A DNA stretch of 38,218 bases from Meiothermus hypogaeus (GTDB lineage: Bacteria > Deinococcota > Deinococci > Deinococcales > Thermaceae). Position numbers and translations under genes: made by a program. This document shows, one piece after another, positions 8,784-16,705 of the stretch (position 1 is its first letter; every line of letters begins with the position of its first letter). The notes beneath the pieces are model-generated. The model was not told where the DNA came from and did not search any database. It was given only the letters and a program-made list of their open reading frames with translations. The stretch is from assembly GCF_003574035.1 (NCBI RefSeq), contig NZ_QWKY01000031.1, positions 1-38,218 of the forward strand, given 5' to 3'.

Positions 8784-10625
8784 CTACATTACCTCTGGAG
8801 CCTGCAAGCCCAGCAATTCCAACCCTTGCTTTAGGGTCTGCCGCAAGGCTTTGACCAGCTCCAGCCGTACCCCCCGCAGCCCTGGGGAGGCGGTCAGAAC
8901 CGGGGTGGCAGGCTTTCCGTCCGGGGTCTTGGCATTGTAAAAGCTGCTCCAGGCCGCAGCCAGCTCGAGCAAATACTGCGCCAGGATATGCGGAGCCTTG
9001 TTGCGGGCGGCGTCCTGCACAGCCTCGGGGAAGCGCAGGATGTTTTTCGCCAGGATAATCTCGTAGGCGGTGGCCTGGGCGTAATTGGCTTCTTCCTGCA
9101 AAACCCCCTGCTCATCGGCTTTGCGCAGAATGGAGCCGGCCCGGGCGTAGGCGTACTGGATGTAGGGGCCGGTATCGCCCTCAAAGCTCAGGGCCTGGTC
9201 GTAGCGGAAGTCAATCTGCTTTTTGGCCTCGGTTTTGAGCATGGCAAACCGCACCGCGCCCACCCCGATCTGCTCGGCGGCCTCCTCCGGGCTGGGGTGG
9301 TCGGGGTTTTTCTCGGCAATCACTTTCAGCACCCGCCGGACGGCCTCGTCCATCACCTCATCCACCGAGACCACAATGCCCTTGCGCCCCGACATCTGCT
9401 TGCCCTCGAGCAGCACCGTCTCGTAGGCCAGGTGGAAGCACTTTTCCGCCAGGTCGTGCCGACCTTCGACCTCGAGGGAAGCCTGCACCACCCGCAGGGC
9501 GTGGCTCTGACGGGTGTCCACCACGTTGATGGTCTCACCGGCCCCGCCAAAGGGCATGACCACCCCTTCAGGATGGGTGCTGTACAGGGTAGCGCCGCTG
9601 GGCTGGGTATCGTACTCCACAAACTTGATGCCTTGTAGCAGGCCCATCTTCCAGAACTGCAGGGCGATGTCCTTGGCGGTGTAGGTGCTGGTACCGTTGG
9701 AGCGAATGAGCACCAGGTAGGGGTCTTCCAAACCCGGAATGAAGGCGCTGGTGTCCATGACCAGGGCCCCGGCGTATTTGCCCTCGGTGGGTCTAAAGAC
9801 GTAGGAGGAGCTTTCCAGGGCCTTCATGGCCTGGCCCAGCAAGCCCTCGCGCACGATGTCCGACTCCCACACCAGCGCGTCGTACTCGGCCCCCAGGCGG
9901 TACATGGTCTGGAGCTGCGAGCGCAGGATTTTGTCTACCTCAGGCCGTAGCTCGCCCGCCTCGAGCCGGTGCAGGGTTTCCTGCACGCCTTGCTCGATGA
10001 CCGCTTTTTTCTCGGGGTCTTCCATGGCCTGGTGCAGCCGCACGTAGGCCTCGCCCACCCAGTGGTCGTATTTGACGTGGGCGGGGGCCTTGTCCAGGCC
10101 GAAATACTGCAGGGCATAGAGGCTCTCGGCGGCCTGCCGCCCGGTGTCGTCGATGTAGTTCATGACCTCTACCTCGCGCCCGGCAAAGCGCAGGATGCGC
10201 GAGAGCGAGTCGCCCAGGCAGATGTTGCGCAAGTGCCCCACGTGCAGCTCTTTGTTGGGGTTGACCGAGGTGTGCTCCAAGAGCACCTTGCCCCCGGTTC
10301 GCGGGAAGGGAGCCAAGGGCAGCGTGGCGGTCTGCACCAGAAAAGCGGGGTCTAGCTCAAAGTTCAGGTAACCGCCTACCACAAAGGTGCGCTTGACCCA
10401 GTCGGGTAGCTGGATATTCTGCACCAGGTCGGCGGCGATCTGCGGGGGGGCTTTGCGCAGGGTGCGGGCCAGGCTCATGGCCACGGGTGTGCCGTAGTCG
10501 CCTTCCTTGCCCGCCGGGGTCTCCTGCACGATAATCTCGGGTAATTCATTCAGTCCCAGGGCTTGTAGGGCCTGGGCGATGGTTTCTTTGAGCTGAGCTT
10601 TGATATCGGGGCGATGGGCTAACAC
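8784..10625 (-). CDS. argS: Arginyl-tRNA synthetase
   Basis: This class I synthetase charges tRNA-Arg. The 613 residues are close to the usual length. The N-terminal tRNA-binding domain is followed by the HIGH-type motif HVGH at residues 128-131 (PNKELHVGHLRN), the catalytic core, the KMSK-like loop (GKQMSGRKG) and the C-terminal helical DALR domain ending in LRQTLKQGLELLGL. The start is GTG at 10625: no ATG lies nearby, and a TATCCT -10 box sits exactly six bases upstream, so the mRNA is probably leaderless. It is divergent from the M20 peptidase, the two start codons being 57 bp apart. Confidence 0.96.
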   Translation of the reverse strand: MLAHRPDIKAQLKETIAQALQALGLNELPEIIVQETPAGKEGDYGTPVAMSLARTLRKAPPQIAADLVQNIQLPDWVKRTFVVGGYLNFELDPAFLVQTATLPLAPFPRTGGKVLLEHTSVNPNKELHVGHLRNICLGDSLSRILRFAGREVEVMNYIDDTGRQAAESLYALQYFGLDKAPAHVKYDHWVGEAYVRLHQAMEDPEKKAVIEQGVQETLHRLEAGELRPEVDKILRSQLQTMYRLGAEYDALVWESDIVREGLLGQAMKALESSSYVFRPTEGKYAGALVMDTSAFIPGLEDPYLVLIRSNGTSTYTAKDIALQFWKMGLLQGIKFVEYDTQPSGATLYSTHPEGVVMPFGGAGETINVVDTRQSHALRVVQASLEVEGRHDLAEKCFHLAYETVLLEGKQMSGRKGIVVSVDEVMDEAVRRVLKVIAEKNPDHPSPEEAAEQIGVGAVRFAMLKTEAKKQIDFRYDQALSFEGDTGPYIQYAYARAGSILRKADEQGVLQEEANYAQATAYEIILAKNILRFPEAVQDAARNKAPHILAQYLLELAAAWSSFYNAKTPDGKPATPVLTASPGLRGVRLELVKALRQTLKQGLELLGLQAPEVM

Positions 10626-10631
10626 CGCAAT

Positions 10632-10676
10632 AGGATAGCAGAAAGATTCACCTTTGCCCGCCTGGGGCGTTAGTAT
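10632..10676. promoter_or_regulatory. Divergent leaderless promoters of argS and the M20 peptidase gene
   Basis: On the minus strand TATCCT (AGGATA at 10632-10637) is six bases from the argS GTG. On the plus strand TAGTAT (10671-10676) is six bases from the GTG at 10683. Neither gene has a ribosome site in the space left. Clear -35 boxes are not visible. Confidence 0.6.
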
Positions 10677-10682
10677 GGCCTT

Positions 10683-11801
10683 GTGAAGCCTTTAGAGCAC
10701 CTACAGCCCCAACTCCCCGCCATCCTGCAAGATCTGGAGGCCATCGTGACCCTCGAGGCCCCCTCCTACGACCTCCCCGGCCTGGACAAGGTAGCCCGCT
10801 GGATTGCCCGGCACTTCGAGCCCTTTGGAACCCTGGAGCGCGAGGAGACCGCCAACGGCCCCATGCTGCGGGTACAGGTGCCCGGCTCCGGTAAGAAGGT
10901 GCTGGTGCTCTGCCACTTCGACACCGTGCATCCGGTGGGGGCCTTTGCGGCGCCCTGGAAGATCGAAGGCGAGCGGGCCTACGGCCCCGGCGTCTACGAC
11001 ATGAAAGGCAACATCGTGCAGCTTTTGTGGGCCTTGCGCGCCAACCAGGCCCTGGGGCTGGGTCTGCCGGCCCTCGAGCTTCTCTTCACCCCCGACGAGG
11101 AGGTGGGCTCGCAGGCCTCGCGGGCGGCCATCGAGGCCGGGGCCCGGCGCAACGACCTGGTGCTGGTGCTGGAGGCGCCCATGGGCAACGGCGACCTCAA
11201 GGTAGCCCGCAAGGGGGTGGGCCAGTACCGCCTCACCGCCCACGGCAAGCCCGCCCACCAGGGCGTCGAGCCCGAGAAGGGCATCAACGCCATCGTCGAG
11301 CTGGCCCACCAGATTCCCAAAATTGTGGCCCTGCAAGACTGGGACAAGGGCACCACCCTGGGCCCCAACGTCATCAAGGGCGGGACGACCAGCAACGTGG
11401 TCGCGGCCTCGGCCTGGGTAGACATCGACCTGCGGGCCTGGACCATGGCCGAGGCCGAGCGCATCGAGCGCGAACTCCGGGCCTTGCAGCCGGTGTTGCC
11501 GGGGGCGTCGCTCTCGCTCGAGGGTGGTCTCAACCGACCCCCCATGGAGCCCACACCAGCCTCGCTCGAGCTCTTCGAGATGGCCCGGCGCATCGGGGCC
11601 GAGGTAGGGCTACAGCTAGGCCCTGGAAGGGTAGGGGGCGGCTCAGATGGCAACTTTACGGCGGCCCTGGGCGTACCCACCCTGGATGGGCTGGGCCTGT
11701 TCGGCGAGGCGGCCCACCAGCTTAGCGAGAATGTCTACATCCCGCAAATTCCGGCCCGCATTGCCCTGCTGTGCGGTATTCTGGATGAACTCTCCCGATG
11801 A
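10683..11801 (+). CDS. M20-family zinc peptidase, carboxypeptidase G2-like
   Basis: A 372-residue cytoplasmic metallopeptidase of the M20 family, closest in style to glutamate carboxypeptidase (CPG2). Metal ligands and catalytic residues are visible: His78 and Asp80 (CHFDTVHPVG), the bridging Asp106 (GVYDMKGN), and the general base pair Glu139-Glu140 (TPDEEVGS). A dimerisation domain follows (about residues 175-290), and GGGSDGNFTAALGVPTLDGLG is split around the last metal-binding region. The natural substrate is not predictable. The GTG start is supported by the -10 box six bases upstream. The next gene overlaps its stop by four bases (ATGA), so they are co-translated. Confidence 0.9.
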   Translation: MKPLEHLQPQLPAILQDLEAIVTLEAPSYDLPGLDKVARWIARHFEPFGTLEREETANGPMLRVQVPGSGKKVLVLCHFDTVHPVGAFAAPWKIEGERAYGPGVYDMKGNIVQLLWALRANQALGLGLPALELLFTPDEEVGSQASRAAIEAGARRNDLVLVLEAPMGNGDLKVARKGVGQYRLTAHGKPAHQGVEPEKGINAIVELAHQIPKIVALQDWDKGTTLGPNVIKGGTTSNVVAASAWVDIDLRAWTMAEAERIERELRALQPVLPGASLSLEGGLNRPPMEPTPASLELFEMARRIGAEVGLQLGPGRVGGGSDGNFTAALGVPTLDGLGLFGEAAHQLSENVYIPQIPARIALLCGILDELSR

Positions 11802-12274
11802 AGCTCTCGTCTAGTGCGCAAAAAGTACAGGATATCTTGCACCAGAAAGGCTTCAGCCACCTGCGGGTGCAGGAGCTCTCCGCCTCCACCCGTACCGCCC
11901 AGGAAGCCGCCGATGCCGTGGGTTGTACGGTGGGCCAGATTGTCAAATCGCTTATTTTTCGGGGGGCCATTAGTGGACAACCCTATTTACTGCTGGTCTC
12001 GGGGGCCAACCGGGTAGACACCCACCGCATCGAAGCAGACCTGGGGGAAAAGCTGGTCAAGCCCGATGGCGACTACGTGCGCAGCGTGACTGGCTTTGCC
12101 ATTGGAGGGGTGCCGCCGGTGGGCCACGCCCAGCACCTGGAAGCCCTGATTGACCCCGATCTGTTGCAATACGAGCGCATCTATGCCGCTGCCGGTACTC
12201 CTTTTGCCCTCTTCGGCCTTTCCCCAAATGAACTGCTGGCCCTGACCGGAGGCCGCATAATGCAAATGACTTAG
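11798..12274 (+). CDS. YbaK/EbsC-type aminoacyl-tRNA deacylase
   Basis: A 158-residue protein of the YbaK/ProX fold, which removes wrongly attached amino acids (typically Cys or Ala from tRNA-Pro) in trans. Visible features are the N-terminal helix, the VGQIVKSLIFRG segment carrying the conserved lysine, VSGANRVD, and the GFAIGGVPPVGH loop typical of the family. Its length is normal. It overlaps the M20 peptidase stop by four bases, which suggests translational coupling rather than a shared pathway. Which tRNA it edits cannot be told. Confidence 0.92.
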   Translation: MKLSSSAQKVQDILHQKGFSHLRVQELSASTRTAQEAADAVGCTVGQIVKSLIFRGAISGQPYLLLVSGANRVDTHRIEADLGEKLVKPDGDYVRSVTGFAIGGVPPVGHAQHLEALIDPDLLQYERIYAAAGTPFALFGLSPNELLALTGGRIMQMT

Positions 12275-12322
12275 CGCCCATCCGAAACTACCTGCGGGGG
12301 ATGTGCGGTCCAGGATTCACGT

Positions 12323-13546
12323 ATGAAAGGTAACATATTGGGTGCCGATGGTATTCGGGCAATTGCTGCCCTGTCCGTTCTGATTCACCACTTTTTTGAA
12401 CGTTTGAATACTGAAAAGCAAAGTGAAGCGGTGCAGAGCTTGCAGCAGTTTGCCCTGTTGGGCGAAGCAGGCGTGAGCGTATTCTTTGTACTTAGCGGAA
12501 TGCTTTTGTCCAGGCCGTTCTGGCAAAACTACGTAGATCACAAGCCTTTCCCCAGCATCCGCGACTTCATGGCCCGCCGCGCTGTTCGCATTGTGCCGGG
12601 GTTTTATGCCAGCCTGATCGTGAGCTTTGTGGTGGCCTGGTATTTGTGGCATCCCACGGACTTTGTCTGGCTGCGTTTGCTGGCGGGTCTCACCTTCACC
12701 TCGGGTTTTCACTACGTTACCTTGTTTCCCACCGAGATCAACGGTCCGCTGTGGTCTATCAGTTTTGAGGTCTTCTGCTACGTGCTGATGCCTGCGTTGA
12801 TGGCCCTGCTATTTTGGGGGTTGCCCCGCCGAGGTATTGGGGTGGCGTTTGCCTTTTGGGTGGCTGCTTTTGTGGTGGTACTGGGAGCCAACCAGCTCAT
12901 TCAGGTCTACCTCCAGCCCAGCGACTACCACCGAGGCTGGGAGTACGGCCTGATCGGTGGAGCCAAAGAATGGATGCCGGGCTACAACGTGGTGGGGATG
13001 TTTGCCCACTATGTGTGGGGGGTGTTGGCTGCGGGGCTAATCGTGTGGTTTCAAACCCAACCCAGGAGGACGGAGTACCTCAAAAACCGCTGGGTGTTTG
13101 ACGGGGTGGCTGGGCTGGTATTGCTGCTCACACTTGGATTTCTGTGGCAACTGCGCGATGGGTCGGGCTTTGGCCAGAGCTGGCAAAACCAGCCTTATTT
13201 TTTCCCTTATTTCCCCCTGCTTACCATGTTTTTGTTGGCGACCCTGCCCTTTACCCGTGTATTGGGCCATTGGTTTGACAACCGCTTTTTTCGGTTCACT
13301 GCCAAGGTGTCTTTTGGCATCTACATCTGGCACTTCCTGATATTGGAACTTTACCGCGATCGCCTCAATCCGCAGTATAGCTATATGGGCATGAGCGACC
13401 TGTCGCAATGGCTGCTGATCAGTGCGGCCTTGTTGGGAGTCAGTTATATAGCGGCGGTACTTTCTTACAAACTGATTGAAGAACCCGCTCTGCAGTGGCA
13501 TCGCCGTCGCCGGGAGCAGCGCAAAGGCGCGGGTGAACCTGCATAA
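12323..13546 (+). CDS. Acyltransferase-3 family integral membrane protein (OafA/YrhL type)
   Basis: A 407-residue polytopic membrane protein. LGADGIRAIAALSVLIHHFF at the N-terminus carries the family's catalytic His, and SGMLLSRPFW with the following Arg-rich ARRAVRIVPG loop are family marks. About ten hydrophobic segments can be counted, the last near LISAALLGVSYIAAVLSYKL. Such enzymes transfer acetyl or other acyl groups to sugars of exopolysaccharide, lipid or secondary metabolites; no glycan cluster lies next to it, so the acceptor is unknown. The ATG at 12323 has only a weak CCAGGA upstream. It ends in a basic tail (RRRREQRKG). Confidence 0.9.
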   Translation: MKGNILGADGIRAIAALSVLIHHFFERLNTEKQSEAVQSLQQFALLGEAGVSVFFVLSGMLLSRPFWQNYVDHKPFPSIRDFMARRAVRIVPGFYASLIVSFVVAWYLWHPTDFVWLRLLAGLTFTSGFHYVTLFPTEINGPLWSISFEVFCYVLMPALMALLFWGLPRRGIGVAFAFWVAAFVVVLGANQLIQVYLQPSDYHRGWEYGLIGGAKEWMPGYNVVGMFAHYVWGVLAAGLIVWFQTQPRRTEYLKNRWVFDGVAGLVLLLTLGFLWQLRDGSGFGQSWQNQPYFFPYFPLLTMFLLATLPFTRVLGHWFDNRFFRFTAKVSFGIYIWHFLILELYRDRLNPQYSYMGMSDLSQWLLISAALLGVSYIAAVLSYKLIEEPALQWHRRRREQRKGAGEPA

Positions 13547-13598
13547 AGCGGTCTGCGAAGCGCTCCAGGCTGCGCCATACACCAGGGAAATGGTGCGA

Positions 13599-13604
13599 TA
13601 AGCT
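13599..13604 (+). promoter_or_regulatory. -10 box of the 13611 gene, leaderless type
   Basis: TAAGCT ends exactly six bases before the ATG at 13611, matching the spacing seen at uvrA, argS and others. No ribosome site lies between. A -35 box is not obvious. Confidence 0.5.
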
Positions 13605-13610
13605 ATTGGT

Positions 13611-13898
13611 ATGTTTGGTTTGTTTCGCAAACCGGATGAACACGTGCAGCGCGAGGGTGATACTGCTTTCCGGGTGCGGGTTCGTACCGTGCGTAGTGGC
13701 GATATTGTGGAGCTACGCCTCACCAAGGGCAACGAAATTTCCGCCTCCGACGAGGGCGGGTACTACGTGCGCAAGATTGTTGTCTCGCCGCAGCATCTCG
13801 ACCGGGCCGTGCTGGAAATCTGGTTCGACCACGCCTATCGCCCCAAGCGTAAAGCAGTGGAAGGGGGCGAGCTGGTTCCCATCAAGGAATGGACGTGA
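13611..13898 (+). CDS. Small conserved-looking protein of unknown function
   Basis: This 95-residue protein is not recognised. It is soluble, without signal or membrane segments, and appears to be a compact alpha-beta or beta fold (RVRVRTVRSGDIVELRLTKG, YYVRKIVVSPQHL, AVLEIWFD). The start is supported by a -10 box at the leaderless spacing, and a strong hairpin terminator follows within a few bases, so it is a monocistronic gene. Codon use resembles its neighbours. Confidence 0.75.
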   Translation: MFGLFRKPDEHVQREGDTAFRVRVRTVRSGDIVELRLTKGNEISASDEGGYYVRKIVVSPQHLDRAVLEIWFDHAYRPKRKAVEGGELVPIKEWT

Positions 13899-13900
13899 AA

Positions 13901-13925
13901 AACCCCTACCGGCAGGGTAGGGGTT
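13901..13925. terminator. Bidirectional terminator between convergent genes
   Basis: AACCCCTACC (13901-13910) and GGTAGGGGTT (13916-13925) form a perfect 10-bp stem with a 5-base loop, preceded by an A-run on the plus strand and followed by TTATTG. It separates the gene ending at 13898 from the minus-strand gene ending at 13941. Confidence 0.85.
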
Positions 13926-13940
13926 ATTGCACAGGCAGTT

Positions 13941-14513
13941 TTACTGTAGCTCGTCCTCGAGGTTGTCCATCAGTCGCTGGGCGGTACTGGCCTGCTCTTC
14001 GCCGACAAAGCTTTCCTCGCTGATGGTGGGATAGGCGCGACGTCCACCGCCGGTGCGCTCGAGCTGGGACTGCAACTCGCGTAAGTCCAGGTAGCGGTCA
14101 CTCTGATTACGCAGCTCGAGGTCGGTCAGTTCGGGCACCCCCAGCAGGTGAATCTCCTTGCCCTGGGCCCTGAGCGCCGAGAGGGTATGGGCTAGGTCGC
14201 CCGATCCACTTGCTACCACTGCGCGCTCCCAGCGGGGCGCGGTGATGAGCAAGTCGGTGGCGATCATGGCCTCGAAGCGGGGGTCGCCGTGGGTCTCCCG
14301 GCTGCGCACGGTGTAGCCCATGAACACCAGCGCGTCGAGGAATTTTTGCTGACGCTCGTCGTTGCTGTCGGTGACGGGAGCGTAGTAGAAGGCGTTATAA
14401 AGGTCCTCGGGCTTGGAGAAAACCCCAATCGCCTTCCGGTGGTCAATGTTCCACCCCAAACGCTTGGCCGCATCGTACATATAGGAGCCGTCAATAAACA
14501 AAGCCGTCTTCAT
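13941..14513 (-). CDS. NYN-domain (PIN-like, LabA/DUF88) protein
   Basis: A 190-residue putative metal-dependent RNase fold of the LabA/DUF88 branch. The acidic active-site residues are visible in ALFIDGSYMYDAAK (Asp8), DLLITAPRWE, and VASGSGDLAHTL (SGDxD-like). The C-terminal 40 residues are polar and probably disordered (EESFVGEEQAST). Family members act on RNA; the target here is unknown. The nearest AGGAAG is about 18 bases from the ATG, so the mode of initiation is unclear. It is divergent from the 14565 gene across a 51-bp spacer that holds two inverted repeats. Confidence 0.85.
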   Translation of the reverse strand: MKTALFIDGSYMYDAAKRLGWNIDHRKAIGVFSKPEDLYNAFYYAPVTDSNDERQQKFLDALVFMGYTVRSRETHGDPRFEAMIATDLLITAPRWERAVVASGSGDLAHTLSALRAQGKEIHLLGVPELTDLELRNQSDRYLDLRELQSQLERTGGGRRAYPTISEESFVGEEQASTAQRLMDNLEDELQ

Positions 14514-14535
14514 CGTTTTCTTTCTCGCTTCCTGT

Positions 14536-14583
14536 GTAGCGGCGGGGTTTTTCCGCTACGCTAGATGTGTATGCTACATCTAG
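14536..14583. promoter_or_regulatory. Two inverted repeats at a divergent gene pair
   Basis: GTAGCGG (14536-14542) and CCGCTAC (14553-14559) form one inverted repeat. CTAGATGT (14561-14568) and ACATCTAG (14576-14583) form a second, perfect one that covers both candidate start codons of the plus-strand gene. They may be operators or a hairpin hiding the start. Confidence 0.45.
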
Positions 14584-14900
14584 ACGGCCCAATCTACTAT
14601 CTCGGTACGCTCGAGCGACCGTTGCTGATTCAGACAGGGCCACCCCTAGCTCTGCTCTTTACATCATGCGACATAGCGCGCCAATTTCCAAGCGCTGTAA
14701 CGGGCTTGGGCAACCTCGAGGTGCAGCAAATACAGGACTGGCGCGGAAAAGAAGAGTTCTTCAAAGCCCTCTTGCTACAGGACATCGAAGTGTATTTGCT
14801 CGACCCCAACCCTCGCCAACCTTTGCGTGCTGCACGACATGCGGTGCGTGCGGCGCTGGTCTACGTGCAAAGCCACAAGACACAAACCGCCTGTCTTTGA
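14565..14900 (+). CDS. Small protein of unknown function, possibly SseB-like
   Basis: A 111-residue reading frame with protein-like composition: LLIQTGPPLALLFTSCDIARQF resembles, split across its strands, the core of SseB N-terminal-type domains (pattern only). An acidic middle (LLLQDIEVYLLDPNP) and a basic, helical C-terminus follow. Two ATGs, at 14565 and 14571, are possible and neither has a ribosome site; a TACGCT -10-like box lies at 14557-14562. A longer frame starting at 14567 overlaps most of it but has an Arg/Ser/Cys-rich composition and is judged a shadow. No terminator is seen. Confidence 0.55.
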   Translation: MCMLHLDGPIYYLGTLERPLLIQTGPPLALLFTSCDIARQFPSAVTGLGNLEVQQIQDWRGKEEFFKALLLQDIEVYLLDPNPRQPLRAARHAVRAALVYVQSHKTQTACL

Positions 14901-15030
14901 GCCAGCGCTCTGGGGTTCAATGGGGACACGGCCTCGAGCATGGAAGCCCTTCCCACACATGCGTTATGCAAACTCGGTGCAAGGTCATGCACACAGCTTG
15001 ACCCCGGATTTTTCGCTGAGGGATGCGGGT

Positions 15031-15304
15031 ATACCGGATTCAAAAAGACCGTTTACAAAAGCAAAAATCCCATAGTTTGTCTTTTTGAATCCTGGAGCAC
15101 ACCCCTCCCTTGAGTACCGGCGCTAGCCGGGGGCCGATGGCCCTTCACTGTCGGTCGGCGAAAAAAGCGTCTCCTTTCCAAGGGGCGGTGTCGCCCTCCG
15201 CTACGCGGATAACTTCCAAGGGGCGGTGTCGCCCTCCGCTACGCGGATAACTTCGGCCCTGTTGATTCGTTACCGAACGGTAATGAGTCAACCGAATCTG
15301 GCAT
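15031..15304 (+). mobile_element. MITE-like structured repeat, full copy A
   Basis: A 274-bp element ends in imperfect terminal inverted repeats, ATACCGGATTC (15031-15041) and GAATCTGGCAT (15294-15304). Inside are a 14-bp perfect stem (15036-15049 with 15079-15092), a GGGCC/GGCCC hairpin near 15131, two identical 38-bp tandem units (15178-15253) and a terminal hairpin (GTTGATTCG.. with ..GAGTCAAC). Copy C at the window end repeats the right-hand modules in reverse orientation, and copy B at 27702-27828 has only the ends. It encodes no protein, so any movement would need a transposase elsewhere in the genome. Confidence 0.8.
15178..15253 (+). repeat. Two 38-bp tandem repeats, each with two mini-hairpins
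   Basis: Units 15178-15215 and 15216-15253 are identical. Each contains GGGCG-GTGT-CGCCC and TCCGC-TAC-GCGGA, two small perfect hairpins. The matching units in copy C (38093-38168) keep both stems but have a different first loop. Confidence 0.9.
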
Positions 15305-15630
15305 TATCGCGCCCTTCACAGGCGCTGCCGCCCGCGAAAACGAGAATGTGTCTGCGCCCAGACGCATCTTACGTACCCAAGCGTGGGCCGGGCCCGCCCA
15401 CGAGTGCTCGGGTTTCGGGTTTCCGAGCGGCAACTGTTCTGTCTGGGATAGAGGATTCTTGATTCTCGAGAGGCTCATTCTATGTGAAGAGCACTCTAGC
15501 AGTAAACCTCGAGGATCCAGCACCCACCCTCCATTTCTTTACTTAAGCGCAAAAAAAGCCCCAGACCGGCGCATCTTTTACGAGCGGTCAGAGACTACAG
15601 ACCATCGCCCACAGGCAGTCTTGGCCAGCG

Positions 15631-16659
15631 CTAAACTTCCAAAACCACCTTGCCAAACACCCGACGCTCTTCCAGCAGCCGGTGTCCCTCGGTGGCCTGT
15701 GCGAGGGGCAGAGTGGCCCCCACGATGGGCTTGAGCCGGCCCTCGGCCACCCAGCGGAGAATGGGGAAGAGGCGGCTTTTGGAACCCATGGTGGAGCCAA
15801 AAATGGAAAGCTGCCGGTAAAAGACATGAGAGAGGGGGGTTGTGGCTTCGTACCCCGAGGAAGCCCCCACCAGGCAGATGCGCCCACCCCAGGCGGTAGC
15901 CTTGATCACCCCTTCCCAGTACTGCGCCCCGGTATGGTCCACCACCGCGTCGGCTCCCTTGCCGCCGGTGAGTCGGCGGACTTCTTTGAACCAGTCCGGC
16001 TGAGCGTAGCTGACTGTTTCGTCTGCACCCAGAGCCCTGGCCTGGGCCAGCTTGTCCTCGCTACTGGCGGTGGCGATGACCCGTGCCCCATATAGCTTGG
16101 CAATCTGTATGGCGGCCACCGAAACCCCCGAACCGGCGGCCATCACCAGCAGGTCCTCGCCCGGCCTGACCTGGAGCTTGTCCACCACCATCTGCCAGGC
16201 GGTCAGGAAGGTGAGGGGCACCGAGGCGGCCTCGACCCAGCTTAGGTTGGCCGGTTTGGGCAGGATGTTGGCCGCCGGTACACTCACCAGCTCTGCATAG
16301 CCGCCCCAGCGGTGTTCGCCTAGTATTTGGTACTTGGGGCAAAGGTTGTCCTGCCCGCTCAAGCAGCGCTCGCAGCGGCCGCAGGAGACCCCAGGGTTCA
16401 GCACCACGGCATCCCCCGGCGTCAGGCCCTCCACACCGGCCCCCACGGCTTCCACCACCCCGGCCACATCGGCACCCAGGATGTGAGGAAGCGGCAGTTT
16501 GGGGCTGGCCACCCCCTTGCGCACCCAGAGATCCAGGTGGTTGAGGGCCACGGCTTTTACGACTACGCGAACTTGCCCGGCCTCTACCGCCGGCTCGGCC
16601 AGTTCACCAAACCGCAAAACCTCCGGGCCGCCCCTGGCCTCCATCCATACCGCTCGCAT
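15631..16659 (-). CDS. Zinc-type medium-chain dehydrogenase/quinone oxidoreductase
   Basis: A 342-residue NAD(P)-dependent oxidoreductase of the MDR superfamily. Four structural-zinc cysteines are present in CGRCERCLSGQDNLC. The GroES-like N-terminal half is followed by a Rossmann domain with AAGSGVSVAAIQIAKLYGA as the nucleotide-binding glycine motif. The catalytic-zinc cysteine of classic alcohol dehydrogenases is replaced by an Asn-containing segment (ALNHLDLWVRKG), as in quinone-oxidoreductase-like members. The substrate is unknown. It lies 46 bp after argB on the same strand, so it may be read from the argB promoter, though the functions are unrelated. Confidence 0.88.
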   Translation of the reverse strand: MRAVWMEARGGPEVLRFGELAEPAVEAGQVRVVVKAVALNHLDLWVRKGVASPKLPLPHILGADVAGVVEAVGAGVEGLTPGDAVVLNPGVSCGRCERCLSGQDNLCPKYQILGEHRWGGYAELVSVPAANILPKPANLSWVEAASVPLTFLTAWQMVVDKLQVRPGEDLLVMAAGSGVSVAAIQIAKLYGARVIATASSEDKLAQARALGADETVSYAQPDWFKEVRRLTGGKGADAVVDHTGAQYWEGVIKATAWGGRICLVGASSGYEATTPLSHVFYRQLSIFGSTMGSKSRLFPILRWVAEGRLKPIVGATLPLAQATEGHRLLEERRVFGKVVLEV

Positions 16660-16705
16660 AGGGGCGATTGTGCCACCGGATACTACAGAACGTCAAATCT
16701 CAGTC

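Larger units (their letters stand above)
14901..15630. other. Gene-free stretch carrying a MITE-like element
   Basis: I see no convincing gene here. The middle (15031-15304) is a structured repeat element described separately. The left part (14901-15030) is featureless. The right part (15305-15630) holds short palindromic words and an A-run at 15551-15557 which, read on the minus strand, is a T-run about 75 bases beyond the dehydrogenase stop and could be part of a weak terminator. Confidence 0.5.

Noticed and set aside
14567-15001. Alternative frame over the 14565 gene
   Set aside because: Arg, Ser and Cys-rich product typical of the wrong frame; the 111-aa frame has the better composition.
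15178-15253. Two 38-bp tandem units as a minimal CRISPR array
   Set aside because: There is no spacer between the units, no leader and no cas gene; the units recur in the MITE copy C.
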